A DNA stretch of 64,000 nucleotides from Nonomuraea spiralis (lineage in GTDB: Bacteria; Actinomycetota; Actinomycetes; Streptosporangiales; Streptosporangiaceae): assembly GCF_014648435.1 (NCBI RefSeq), contig NZ_BMRC01000002.1, positions 62,001-126,000 of the forward strand, written 5' to 3'. The position numbers and the translations under genes were made by a program. Shown piece after piece: positions 1 through 7,748 of this stretch; the stretch's first letter is position 1; each line of letters starts with the position of its first letter. Under the pieces are notes generated by a model. The model ran no database searches and was not told where the DNA came from. It saw nothing but the letters and a program-made list of their open reading frames with translations.

Positions 1-107
1 AAGCGGGTGACGTGCATGTCGGCGCGCGAGCCGAGCAGGCGGGTCAGCTCGGGCTCCGCCGAGGGGTTGGCGGGGGCGACGATCACGCCCACCCGGCCGC
101 GGCTCAT
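1..107 (-). CDS. Asp/Glu racemase / maleate isomerase-like protein, N-terminus only
   Basis: Only the first 35 codons are in the window; the gene runs off the left edge. The translation begins MSRGRVGVIVAPANPSAEPE and continues to a segment reading ADMHVTR. The order GVI-V-PAN-S-EPE followed by the Asp-Met-His segment is how maleate cis-trans isomerases, arylmalonate decarboxylases and related Asp/Glu racemase-fold enzymes begin, and the Asn sits where this superfamily binds a substrate carboxylate. The start ATG lies in an ATGA that also ends a longer upstream ORF, so it may be translationally coupled to the leftward group before it. The family call rests on the N-terminus alone, so substrate and reaction are open. 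Confidence 0.55.
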   Translation of the reverse strand, partial: MSRGRVGVIVAPANPSAEPELTRLLGSRADMHVTR

Positions 108-820
108 TCCACACCCCCGGGATCGAGGACTTTCGGCATGGCGTTCAGGCCAGCGCCTGATCGATCTCGCCGATGGCCTGGACGGACACCTGCCGGATCC
201 GGCGCAGCCGGTGGACGGTGCGCGCCGGGGCCTGGACGGGCGCCGGATCGTCCCGGCCCTCGCTCCTGGGCTCCGGGGGCGAGGGACGCGCGCCCCGCGC
301 GTGCACCTCGTGCGGCTGCCGCCTGGACACCTCGTCGGTGAGCATGATCACTCCTGTCGGTCGCGGATCTGCTTGACGCGGGCCGGAACCGGCCCGCGGA
401 CGTCGTTGCCACCGGCACGGGGGCGCGCGCGGGCGCCTGCCCCAGCGGGGGGCGGTCGATCAGAGCAGTGGCGCCCGTCACGCCGATCGTCCCGCCCGGC
501 GGCGCCCCCGCGCCGGTGGCATCGATCGCGGCGGCGGGCACGCCGGACGCCGCGATCGCGGTGGCCGCCGCCTGAGCGCAGGCGGGCGACCGCGAGGAAA
601 GCCGGCCCCAGGCACCACCCCTTGAGTTGGCCAGCACGCCAGCCGCTACCGCGCTGGCCGGCAGCACCGCGCCGACTTTGTCGAGCACGTGACGCACGGT
701 GCCGGAGGGATGGGGTGGTGCCGGAGCCGGCCGTATGAGGGCCGCCACCGGAGCCGCACGAGGTGCGGGCGGGCCGGCGGGCGGCGAGGCCCGGCGCCGG
801 GGGAGGGGGATCGGCGTCAT
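104..820 (-). CDS. doubtful Ala/Pro-rich ORF overlapping the 66-aa gene
   Basis: This frame is open for 238 codons. Its ATG overlaps the stop of the upstream gene (ATGA at 817-820) and its stop overlaps the start of the racemase-like gene (ATGA at 104-107), which looks like tight coupling. I estimate about 85% G/C at third codon positions over 352-820, below the neighbours, and clearly less over 107-345, where the 66-aa frame looks genuine. The product is low-complexity Ala/Pro/Gly with no domain I know. Possible readings are a real gene overlapping the small one, a decaying gene, or one original gene with a frameshift near 350. The 3' third is probably not coding in this frame. Confidence 0.3.
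   Translation of the reverse strand: MTPIPLPRRRASPPAGPPAPRAAPVAALIRPAPAPPHPSGTVRHVLDKVGAVLPASAVAAGVLANSRGGAWGRLSSRSPACAQAAATAIAASGVPAAAIDATGAGAPPGGTIGVTGATALIDRPPLGQAPARAPVPVATTSAGRFRPASSRSATDRSDHAHRRGVQAAAARGARAGRASLAPGAQERGPGRSGARPGPGAHRPPAAPDPAGVRPGHRRDRSGAGLNAMPKVLDPGGVE
145..345 (-). CDS. small basic hypothetical protein (66 aa)
   Basis: I do not recognise this protein. It starts at ATG 345, five bases after an AGGAG ribosome site; a GTG at 351 in the same frame is the alternative. Almost every codon ends in G or C, as in the confident genes nearby, which supports this frame over the one reading through on the same strand. The sequence is hydrophilic and rich in Arg, Pro and Glu, with no signal peptide or membrane segment, and ends VSVQAIGEIDQALA, a possible helix. 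It sits between a 246-aa hypothetical gene and the racemase-like gene and probably belongs to that leftward transcript. A peptide precursor is conceivable, but no leader, core or modifying enzyme is visible. Confidence 0.5.
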   Translation of the reverse strand: MLTDEVSRRQPHEVHARGARPSPPEPRSEGRDDPAPVQAPARTVHRLRRIRQVSVQAIGEIDQALA

Positions 821-1557
821 CGCGCCGCCCCCGGGTCGAGCGCGGCCGGCGCGGCGGACGCCCGGTTGGGCACGCTCACGCAGACCATGCGCTCCGTCAG
901 CCCCGCGCGGGGCCCGGAAGCGCGGGAACGGGCGGGCGGCACGCCGCCGGCCACCGTGCGCGCGACCCTGGAGGCCAGCGCGAGGTGTTCGGCGCAGCGC
1001 CGGCTCACCTTCGACTCCAGCCCGGCCACCTGGGCCAGCCTGAGCCGGATCGGCTCCAGCGTGGACCGGCGTTCGAGGCCGTCGAGATCGGCCAGCCGGG
1101 CGGGCCAGCGCAGCGTGTCGCGGCAGCGGGACACCACCTCGGCGGGCAGCCTGGCGGCGGGCAGCCCTTCGTGCCGCAGCCGGGTGGCGATCATGACGGC
1201 CGCGAACGACGTACGGTCGAAGTCGGCCAGCCGTCCGGACAGGGCCGCGCCCAGCATCCTGGCGCGGTGGCTCAGGCAGACCGGGCTCCAGCCGAGCAGC
1301 AGCAGCCGGTCTGGACCGGGCTCGGTGTGCCAGCCCGCCAGCCGCAGCTCGCGGGCCATGCCGTGGTAGAGGCGCCAGCGGTGGCGCGGGTTGTCCAGCC
1401 AGATCTCGACCCCGCCGAGCGGCAGCCCGGCGACATTGATGTCACGGCCCGTCAGCGGCCCGGCGACACGCGCGCAGATGCGCCGGACGACCTGCTCCTG
1501 ACCCCGGGAGACCGGATCCTCCAGGAAGCGGGAGCTGTCGGGGGAACCGATGGTCAC
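817..1557 (-). CDS. hypothetical protein (246 aa)
   Basis: I do not recognise the family. The GTG start at 1557 follows a GAGGAGG ribosome site, and third codon positions are almost all G/C, so coding is convincing. The protein is soluble, with no signal peptide or membrane helix. Residues about 10-110 contain a Trp/Arg-rich stretch (EIWLDNPRHRWRLYHG, then LLLLGWSPVCLSHRARM); residues 110-200 look helical, and the C-terminus turns Ala/Arg-rich. It is transcribed away from the EspR-like/DUF5753 regulator, with promoters in the shared 220-bp interval, so that regulator is the natural candidate to control it. Its stop overlaps the next possible start. Confidence 0.75.
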   Translation of the reverse strand: MTIGSPDSSRFLEDPVSRGQEQVVRRICARVAGPLTGRDINVAGLPLGGVEIWLDNPRHRWRLYHGMARELRLAGWHTEPGPDRLLLLGWSPVCLSHRARMLGAALSGRLADFDRTSFAAVMIATRLRHEGLPAARLPAEVVSRCRDTLRWPARLADLDGLERRSTLEPIRLRLAQVAGLESKVSRRCAEHLALASRVARTVAGGVPPARSRASGPRAGLTERMVCVSVPNRASAAPAALDPGAAR

Positions 1558-1629
1558 GTCCGGCCACCTCCTCGCCGGAGACTCTTGCGAATCGTCCGGG
1601 CTGTTAAGCCTCAGTTACCACGCGCTCCG

Positions 1630-1659
1630 ATACTGTGCTGGAAAGAGGGGCTATGTCAA
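1630..1659 (-). promoter_or_regulatory. sigma-70-like promoter of the leftward group
   Basis: On the minus strand a perfect TTGACA (1659-1654) is followed after 18 bp by CAGTAT (1635-1630). This is the best -35/-10 pair in the divergent interval and places the transcript start about 70 bases ahead of the GTG at 1557. Confidence 0.55.
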
Positions 1660-1682
1660 CTCACACTTTGCGAATAAGTTGA
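1656..1682. promoter_or_regulatory. inverted repeat in the divergent promoter region, candidate operator
   Basis: TCAACT (1656-1661) and AGTTGA (1677-1682) form a 6-15-6 inverted repeat. The left arm overlaps the -35 of the leftward promoter. A TTGCGAAT octamer inside the spacer (1668-1675) also occurs at 1584-1591. The position suits an operator for the adjacent regulator, but this is inferred from placement only. Confidence 0.35.
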
Positions 1683-1778
1683 TACCTACCCGCCGGGCAG
1701 AGCTTGCCGGCGTGGCAGGGGACAGTGGGGGTCTCGTACCTTAGGCTGGAAAAGTTCACGGGCGGTAGGAGGTGCGCC

Positions 1779-3035
1779 GTGGCGAACTTCGCCGAACGGC
1801 TCGATCTCGCGCTGACCAAGCGCGGCTTCACGGGTGCCCAGGTCGCCTCCGCCCTCACCGAGGCGGGCATCCCCATCACGCGCGCCTACGTCAGCCAGTT
1901 GCGCACGGGCAAGCAGACCAACCCGACCCTTCAGGTGCTCCGGGCGCTGGCCTCCTGCCTTCAGGTGAGCGTGGGCTGGCTGGTCGGCGACGAGCACTAC
2001 GAGTCCGGCGCGGTCGAGGACCTGCAACTGCGGGCGGCCTCGATCGGCCTGTCCGCCTCCGGGCTGTCCGAGGGCTCGCTGTCCGTCCTGCGGGGCGTGG
2101 TCGAGCTCGCGCGCCGGGCCGAGGACCTGTCCGGCGAGCCCGAGCCGGCCCCCGAGATCCCCGACGCCGCCACGCCGCTCAACGGCTCGCAGCGCCGGGC
2201 GCTCGGCAAGCGGCTTTACGGCCTGCGCGCCGGCGCGCAGCTCTCGGTCGAGCAGGTCGAGGTCGCGCTCGGCAAGGGCGCCGCCGCGATCCCCGCCATC
2301 GAGGAGGGCCGCATCGCGCCCGCGCCGATCACGGTCGAGCGCCTGCTCGGCCTCTACGGCGTCGCCGCCCCGCCCATCCGCGAGTACGTCCTCTCGCTGG
2401 CCAGGGGCGAGCGCGAGACCGCCTGGTACGACGCCCAGTCGGTGCCCGTCTGGCTGTCCGCCGCGTACGCGCTGGAGCAGCGGGCCACGGTGATCCGCAC
2501 GTACCACACCCAGTTCGTGCCGCCGATGTTGCAGACCGAGGACTACGCGCGGGCCGCGCTCACCGTGACCGGCCCGGCCACGCTCGGCCAGTCGTCGGTG
2601 GAGGAGGCCCTGGCGCTGGTCATGGCCCGCCAGGAGGCGCTGGCGGCGGCCAGTGGCACGGTGTTGTGGGCGGTGATCGACGAGGCCGTGCTGCTGCGCT
2701 CGATCGTCGGCCCGCACGTCCAGCTCCGCCAGCTCGACCTGCTGATCGACCACGCCAAGCGGCCCAACGTCTCACTGCACGTCGTGCCCCTCGACGACCC
2801 CGCTTACGTGCCGCGCACCGGCCCGTTCACGTTGTGGCGCTTCGCCGAGGCGTTCGAGCCCGACGTGGCCTGCGCCCACGGCATCGAGTCCGACGAGCTG
2901 ATCACCGACGCCGCCGAGGTCGAGACCTACCACCAGGCGTTCACGAAGTTGTCGGTGACGACCACCACGCGCGAGGAGACGTACGAGGTGCTGGAGTTCC
3001 ACCGCGAACGCCTCTCGCGCTCGATCGGAAAATGA
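1779..3035 (+). CDS. EspR-like HTH regulator with DUF5753 domain
   Basis: A cytoplasmic DNA-binding regulator of 418 aa. The GTG start at 1779 lies six bases after AGGAGG (1767-1772). Residues 1-75 resemble the EspR-type XRE domain: FAERLDLAL, the recognition region ITRAYVSQLRTGKQTNPT and the tail VGWLVGDEHYESG. Residues about 130-200 form a second helix-turn-helix, and the remainder is DUF5753, recognisable from MLQTEDYARA, the Arg-Gln-rich middle and a C-terminal TYHQAFTKLS. DUF5753 regulators usually sit beside a short DUF397 gene; none is present here. The neighbouring divergent group (817-1557 onward) is the likely target. EspR-type and DUF5753 modules in one chain is an uncommon arrangement. 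Confidence 0.85.
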   Translation: MANFAERLDLALTKRGFTGAQVASALTEAGIPITRAYVSQLRTGKQTNPTLQVLRALASCLQVSVGWLVGDEHYESGAVEDLQLRAASIGLSASGLSEGSLSVLRGVVELARRAEDLSGEPEPAPEIPDAATPLNGSQRRALGKRLYGLRAGAQLSVEQVEVALGKGAAAIPAIEEGRIAPAPITVERLLGLYGVAAPPIREYVLSLARGERETAWYDAQSVPVWLSAAYALEQRATVIRTYHTQFVPPMLQTEDYARAALTVTGPATLGQSSVEEALALVMARQEALAAASGTVLWAVIDEAVLLRSIVGPHVQLRQLDLLIDHAKRPNVSLHVVPLDDPAYVPRTGPFTLWRFAEAFEPDVACAHGIESDELITDAAEVETYHQAFTKLSVTTTTREETYEVLEFHRERLSRSIGK

Positions 3036-3238
3036 TCTTTCCTGCCTAGTCAGCCACCGGTCGAGCGGCCGGTAAATGATCAGTGCGCCATTCCGGTAAC
3101 GCATATTTCCAGAGAATTCATGCTTTTCCTGTTGTCTTCCGGCGCGCAACGAGGATCATATGGTCTGGGTCATCGAGTGGGGTCCGAAAGGATCAGCTTT
3201 TCCCGAGAATGTGGGCGAGGGGAAAGGGGCAACACTCA

Positions 3239-4072
3239 ATGCGTCAGCGTGCCATCCGAAACTTGGCGAAGCTGGAGATGACCCGAGCGAGTATCACCCG
3301 TGTGCTCGACGCGGCCGCGGGCGGGAAGAACAATTTCTCGGCGGACCGTGACGCGGTACGCCGATATGACCTGGCCGCCTCCGTGACGACCACCGCGGCA
3401 CGGGCGGTCCTTCAGTTCTTGGTCCGCGTGGTGCGTCATCTGGCGGCCGAAGGCGTGGACCAGTTCGTCATTGTGGGAAGTGGTGTGCCCAGCGGTCTGC
3501 CCGCGGGCGGCCAATTGCACGACGTGGCCATGGACGGCCTCGGCGGCGCGCCCGCCCGGGTGGTCTATGTGGAGAACGACCCGATGGTGCTGGCCGGCGC
3601 GCGGGCCACCATCGAGCCGACCACCGATCTGGTCCGCGTGGTCGAGGGCGATCTACGCGAGATCGACGCGGTACTCGACGACCGGGTGCTGCGCGGCTTC
3701 CTCGACTGGGACCGCCCCATGGCCGTGCTGCTCCTGTCCACCCACAGCCTGAACGACGACGAGTACGCCCACTACGTGATCAAGCGGCTCCGCCAGGTGG
3801 CGCCGGACGACAGTTACCTGACGCTCCTGCAGACCACGTTCGACGGCGTGCCCGGCGAGCTGCTGCCCGCGATCCGCGACCTGCTGGCCATGACGCTGCC
3901 CGGACACGCGATCCGCGGCAGGGAAGAGGTGGCGGCGCTGCTCGACGGTCTGGTGCTGGTCGATCCGGGGCTGGTGTGGGTCCCCGAGTGGCGGCCCGGC
4001 GACCCCGACGCCGCCTGCGCCGACCGGCCGAGCTCGTCGGGCACGTACGGCGCCGTGGCGCGCATCCCGTGA
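3239..4072 (+). CDS. SAM-dependent methyltransferase, PF04672 (DUF574) type
   Basis: A 277-aa protein of the actinobacterial Methyltransf_19 group, whose substrates are mostly unknown. The N-terminal signature ASITRVLDAAAGGKNNFSAD corresponds to the family's PSVARVYDYLLGGKDNF-type motif. The SAM-binding region follows as FVIVGSGVPSG and RVVYVENDPMVLAGAR, with the acidic ribose-binding residue near E120. ATG 3239 is chosen because the family motif begins about 20 residues later and a GGGGAAAGGGG stretch precedes it. The gene is monocistronic, transcribed away from the regulator and convergent with the MFS gene, with a strong hairpin between them. The upstream 200 bp is less GC-rich than the genes and probably holds its promoter. 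Confidence 0.8.
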   Translation: MRQRAIRNLAKLEMTRASITRVLDAAAGGKNNFSADRDAVRRYDLAASVTTTAARAVLQFLVRVVRHLAAEGVDQFVIVGSGVPSGLPAGGQLHDVAMDGLGGAPARVVYVENDPMVLAGARATIEPTTDLVRVVEGDLREIDAVLDDRVLRGFLDWDRPMAVLLLSTHSLNDDEYAHYVIKRLRQVAPDDSYLTLLQTTFDGVPGELLPAIRDLLAMTLPGHAIRGREEVAALLDGLVLVDPGLVWVPEWRPGDPDAACADRPSSSGTYGAVARIP

Positions 4073-4073
4073 A

Positions 4074-4101
4074 CGCCGGGGCCCCCGTCAAGGCCCCGGC
4101 G
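4074..4101. terminator. bidirectional hairpin terminator
   Basis: A perfect 10-bp GC stem (CGCCGGGGCC at 4074-4083 with its complement at 4092-4101) and an 8-base loop lie between the convergent methyltransferase and MFS genes. There is no U-tract, as usual in high-GC actinobacteria. Confidence 0.75.
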
Positions 4102-4116
4102 CGCGGTCCGTGAGCG

Positions 4117-5736
4117 TCAGGCCCCGGTGGTGGCCGGGGCGGGCGTGGCCGGATCGTCGGCCGCGCCCTTCGACGGCTCGACCCCGAAGGCCAGCACCGC
4201 CACCACGGCCAGGATGAGCGGGATCGCCCCGAGCAGCGCGGTCGTGCCGATCGACGGCGCCGCGGCGCCGCCCACGAGCACGGCGGTCACCGCCACGCCG
4301 CCGGCCTTGCCCATCCCCGCCGACAACCCCGAGCCGCGCGAGCGCACCCGGGTCGGATAGATCTCCGAGCTGTACGCGGCCAGCACCGCCGCGATCGTCG
4401 CCGTCCCCACGATCGGCCCGGCCAGCAGCAGGTACAACCAGGTACGGTCCTGAGCCAGCGTCTCCCCGGAGAAGGCCAGCACCGCCAGCGCCGCCCCGAC
4501 CAGCGCGGACAGCGTGACGATCGTCTTCTTCGCGCTCCACAGGCCGTACATGGCGGCCGAGATGAAGATCAGCGGCAGGCCCAGCAACGTCGAGTCGCGC
4601 AGCGCCCGGTCGGCCGTCTGCTGGTCCAGGCCCAGCTTCTGCAGGTTCGACGGGATCCAGAGCTGGAAGCCGTATGTGACCAGGCCGATGCTCAGCCCCA
4701 GGACCACGACGGCGACCGTGAGCCCGGTGAACGGGCGGCGGAACAGCCGCGAGTAGCCGCCCGCGTGCTCGTCCTCCACCCGCTCGACGTCCCGCGCCGC
4801 GTCCTCGGCGGCGTCCTGGGGGGTGACGGCGGCGCCGTACCTGGCCAGGACCGCGCGGGCCTCGGCGTCGCGGCCGTGCGCGAGCAGGAAGCGCGGCGAC
4901 TCGGGGATGAAACGGTTGAGCAGGATGAGGAACACCCCGGTCGGCAGCCCGACCAGCCACAACACCCGCCAGGAGAACGTCGGCGCCAGCGACGCCGACA
5001 ACCAGCTCGCCGCCAGGTACGCGACGGCCAGGTTGCCGCCGATGAGCACCATCACCCAGCCCTTGTGCCGCGCCGGGATCGTCTCGGCCAGCAGCGAGAA
5101 CGTGATCGGCAACATGCCGCCCGCGCCCAGCCCCATGGCCACGCACATGGCCAGGTTCCATTCGAAGTCCGGCATGACGCCGCAGATCGCGGTGCCGATG
5201 AACAACACCCCGGCGAACAGGATCGACGGCTTGCGCCCGATCTTGTCGCCCATCCAGCCCCACAACAGCGAGCCGAGCACCGTCCCGGTGAGCCCCGCCA
5301 GCGGCAGCAGCGCCACGGGCAGCTCGCCGGCCGGGTTGAGCGCGGACTTCAGCCCGTACTCCTTGGCCATGCCGGGGGCGACGAAGCCGAGCGTGATCGG
5401 CTTCATCGCATCGATGATCACCGCGACCGACATGACCACGATGAGCCCGATGTGGGCCGGTCGCATCCGTGCGTCGTCCAATGCGCGCACCCGCACCTCG
5501 GCCGCCGGTCTGGCGGTCAGCGCGCCGGGCGGGATCAGCCCGTACGCGGTGACGGCCAGCCCGGCCACGATCAGCGCCATGCCGATCGCCATCGGCAGGT
5601 CCATCGGCATGCCCGCCAGGCGGTAGTGCATGTCGGCCCCGTGCAGGTACATCGGCAGATGCAGCACGACCCCGGCCACCGTGGCCAGGAACCCGAGCCA
5701 GAAGTACAGAGGTCGAGCCAGCTCGACGCCCCCCAT
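4117..5736 (-). CDS. MFS transporter (sugar-porter/SV2-like)
   Basis: A polytopic inner-membrane protein of 539 aa, longer than a standard 12-helix MFS member because two extra hydrophobic helices (residues about 8-30 and 46-70) precede the core. The core shows the A-motif-like GWMGDKIGRKPS in the loop between helices 2 and 3, a PESPRFLLAHGRDAEA motif before the central loop as in sugar porters and SV2-like carriers, and RVRSRGSGLSAG in the second half. Substrate is unknown. The ATG at 5736 has a GGAGGGG ribosome site and lies 25 bases after the small membrane protein gene, so it is the third gene of an operon with the FAD oxidoreductase, suggesting transport of that enzyme's substrate or product. 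Confidence 0.85.
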   Translation of the reverse strand: MGGVELARPLYFWLGFLATVAGVVLHLPMYLHGADMHYRLAGMPMDLPMAIGMALIVAGLAVTAYGLIPPGALTARPAAEVRVRALDDARMRPAHIGLIVVMSVAVIIDAMKPITLGFVAPGMAKEYGLKSALNPAGELPVALLPLAGLTGTVLGSLLWGWMGDKIGRKPSILFAGVLFIGTAICGVMPDFEWNLAMCVAMGLGAGGMLPITFSLLAETIPARHKGWVMVLIGGNLAVAYLAASWLSASLAPTFSWRVLWLVGLPTGVFLILLNRFIPESPRFLLAHGRDAEARAVLARYGAAVTPQDAAEDAARDVERVEDEHAGGYSRLFRRPFTGLTVAVVVLGLSIGLVTYGFQLWIPSNLQKLGLDQQTADRALRDSTLLGLPLIFISAAMYGLWSAKKTIVTLSALVGAALAVLAFSGETLAQDRTWLYLLLAGPIVGTATIAAVLAAYSSEIYPTRVRSRGSGLSAGMGKAGGVAVTAVLVGGAAAPSIGTTALLGAIPLILAVVAVLAFGVEPSKGAADDPATPAPATTGA

Positions 5737-5761
5737 TGCCCCTCCGTGATCAGATCCGTGA

Positions 5762-6181
5762 TCAGAGCAGGCGGCCGCCGCGCAGCCGCCAGTCGACGAA
5801 CAACACCCGCATCGGCCCGTTCACGAACAACCATTGGCCGAGCCAGACGAACGCGAACATCACCGCGAACGCCCACGCCCGGACCGGGCCCCCAACCCCT
5901 GGAACGAGCCCGCGGTCCAGCAGCACCCACATCAACAGCCCCTCGGGCACGGCCGTGACCAGCCCGAACAGCGTCGGCCAGTCCTTGTCCCAGCGGAACT
6001 GCATCAGCAGGTGGTACAGCAACTCCCAGCCGGCGCCCACGACGGCGACGGCCAGCAGCACGAGATAGGCGTCCTTGAAGGACATCGGCAACACCAGGGT
6101 GATCAGCGCGGTCAGCACCGCCCCCACGGTGGCCAGCGTGAACAGCCGGGTCTGCAACCGCCCGGCCAGCGTGGGGATCAA
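5762..6181 (-). CDS. small four-helix membrane protein, TTG start
   Basis: A 139-aa integral membrane protein of unknown function with about four hydrophobic segments (LFTLATVGAVLTALITLVL, AYLVLLAVAVVGAGWELLY, GLVTAVPEGLLMWVLLD and AFAVMFAFVWLGQWLFV). No start in the usual ATG/GTG set fits. The TTG at 6181 is preceded at five bases by AGGAGG and overlaps the TGA of the FAD oxidoreductase (TTGA at 6181-6178), so the two genes are translationally coupled. The coupling suggests that it anchors or serves the oxidoreductase, for example as a membrane electron partner, but no heme or quinone motif is evident. Confidence 0.75.
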   Translation of the reverse strand: MIPTLAGRLQTRLFTLATVGAVLTALITLVLPMSFKDAYLVLLAVAVVGAGWELLYHLLMQFRWDKDWPTLFGLVTAVPEGLLMWVLLDRGLVPGVGGPVRAWAFAVMFAFVWLGQWLFVNGPMRVLFVDWRLRGGRLL

Positions 6182-7695
6182 GCGGGCCTCCTGTTGGCCG
6201 CCCACCTCAGCCACTGGGCGGTGGACCGCATCGGCCCGAGCCCCTTGCAGAACCCGCGCCTGGTCAGGTCGGCGGCGATGTCGAGCGCCGCGGTCTGCAT
6301 GCCGAGGAAGCTGTCCACGGCCAGGAAGTGGTTGCCGGCCGTGGCGGCGCCGGAGGCGTACAGGACGCCGCCCTCGCTCTCGGCGCCGAGCACCTCGAAG
6401 TTCGGGCCGACCCGCAGCCGGCCGGCCTTGTTGGGCTGGGCGCCGCCGTGCTTGAGCAGGTCGTCGAGGACCCGGTGCTCCGGCATGTCGGCCTCCAGGC
6501 CGGTGCAGTCGATGATGAAGTCGGACGCGTACTGCATGGGGGCGGCGTCGACGCTGCGCGTGTGGGTGACCAGGCGGCCGTCTGGGGCCCGTTCGATGCG
6601 GTCGACCACGGCCTGCGTCGGGTGGTACCAGTTGCCCTGCCGGCCCCTGCGCATCTGCTCCTGCCAGCGGGCCAGCTTCGGCGTGGTGGTGCCGGCGACC
6701 GTCGCGGAGATCCTGGCCCGCTGCTCGGGCGAGGCTCTTCTGAACTGGGCCTTGAGCTGGCCGCCGAAGGCCGACTTGGGCATCGTGAACGCCTGGTAGG
6801 CCCAGCCGTCGCCGCCCTTGCGCCGCATGAACACGCCGGGGCCGTGCGGGCCGGCCACGTACGTGCGGAACAGGTGCACGATCTGGGTGTGCAGGCCGTA
6901 GCGCTCCCGGTCGTCCATCAGGCGCTGGAGCACCCGCGAGGCCACGATCCCGGCGCCGCGGACGACCACCACGCCGGGCCGCTTGCGCAACTGGTCGTAG
7001 ACGTGCTCGTGCGGCTCGTACGCGTTGACCACCCGGTACCGCTCGCCCTGCGCCTGCCGGAACTCCTGGAGGTCGTCGAGGAACTTCAGCCCCGGGTAGC
7101 CGACGGCCAGGTGGACGTACTGCGAGCGCAGCACCACCCGCTTGGTCGGCGAGCTGCCCGGCGGCGGGGTGAGCACGGTGAAGTACCCGCCGCCCAGCCG
7201 CTTCCTGACCATGCGCACCTGGCCCTTGGCCAGCATGTGCCAGTAGCCGATGCGGTCGGCCTCGCGTCGTACGGTCTGCGTGACCAGCCCGGCGCGCGGG
7301 CTGTAGAAGTCGGTGAACAGCGGCTCGGCGAGCACCTGGAGGATCGGCCCGAACGAGCCGTCCTGCCACGCCTCCTGGACGGCGTAGGAGGGGAAACCCC
7401 AGATGTTGTCGGGGCGGGCCCCGGCGTCGGAGCGGATGCGCTCGTGCGCGGGCAACTGCGAGACGCGCGTCAGGTACTCCCACGTCTGCCACGGGGTGTC
7501 GCTGGTGGAGAGCACGCGCAGGGCGGGGATCGGCACGCCCCGGATGCGCAGCACGTCGACCAGCGTGAACGAGCCGAGCCCGCCCCCCACCGACACCAGC
7601 GGCACGTCGTGCACGGGGATGCCCGCCGACTGCACCAGCCAGTCCGTCCAGGACGAGGAATGCAGGAGCTCCGGAGTGAGATCTCCCCGTGTCAT
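6178..7695 (-). CDS. NAD(P)/FAD-dependent oxidoreductase family protein
   Basis: A 505-aa protein with an N-terminal dinucleotide-binding motif (PLVSVGGGLGSFTLVDVLR, residues 32-50), a second Rossmann-like strand (VVVVRGAGIVASRVLQRL, about residue 240) and a C-terminal FAD-closing segment (GVLYASGAATAGNHFLAVDS followed by a helix). This is the layout of class B flavin oxidoreductases. The reaction is unknown. A GGGAGG lies about 13 bases before the ATG, rather distant, so the start is moderately certain. It is the first gene of the operon with the small membrane protein and the MFS transporter. There is no signal peptide, so it acts in the cytoplasm, perhaps at the membrane through its coupled partner. 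Confidence 0.75.
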   Translation of the reverse strand: MTRGDLTPELLHSSSWTDWLVQSAGIPVHDVPLVSVGGGLGSFTLVDVLRIRGVPIPALRVLSTSDTPWQTWEYLTRVSQLPAHERIRSDAGARPDNIWGFPSYAVQEAWQDGSFGPILQVLAEPLFTDFYSPRAGLVTQTVRREADRIGYWHMLAKGQVRMVRKRLGGGYFTVLTPPPGSSPTKRVVLRSQYVHLAVGYPGLKFLDDLQEFRQAQGERYRVVNAYEPHEHVYDQLRKRPGVVVVRGAGIVASRVLQRLMDDRERYGLHTQIVHLFRTYVAGPHGPGVFMRRKGGDGWAYQAFTMPKSAFGGQLKAQFRRASPEQRARISATVAGTTTPKLARWQEQMRRGRQGNWYHPTQAVVDRIERAPDGRLVTHTRSVDAAPMQYASDFIIDCTGLEADMPEHRVLDDLLKHGGAQPNKAGRLRVGPNFEVLGAESEGGVLYASGAATAGNHFLAVDSFLGMQTAALDIAADLTRRGFCKGLGPMRSTAQWLRWAANRRPA

Positions 7696-7748
7696 TCTGT
7701 GATCGCGCCTCCCTGTCGCCGGTCAAAAGTAGCGTAGAAACCGGGGAT

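Noticed and set aside
1..1557. A peptide natural-product (RiPP) cluster around the 66-aa ORF
   Set aside because: No modifying enzyme, protease or transporter is linked to it, and the peptide has no leader/core pattern that I can identify.
763..1677. A 304-codon plus-strand frame at the left end
   Set aside because: It runs antisense to the better-coded 246-aa gene, lacks a ribosome site and reads as low-complexity Arg/Gly/Pro.
1704..1778. An ATG 25 codons upstream of the regulator start
   Set aside because: AGGAGG at 1767-1772 and the family N-terminus both point to GTG 1779.
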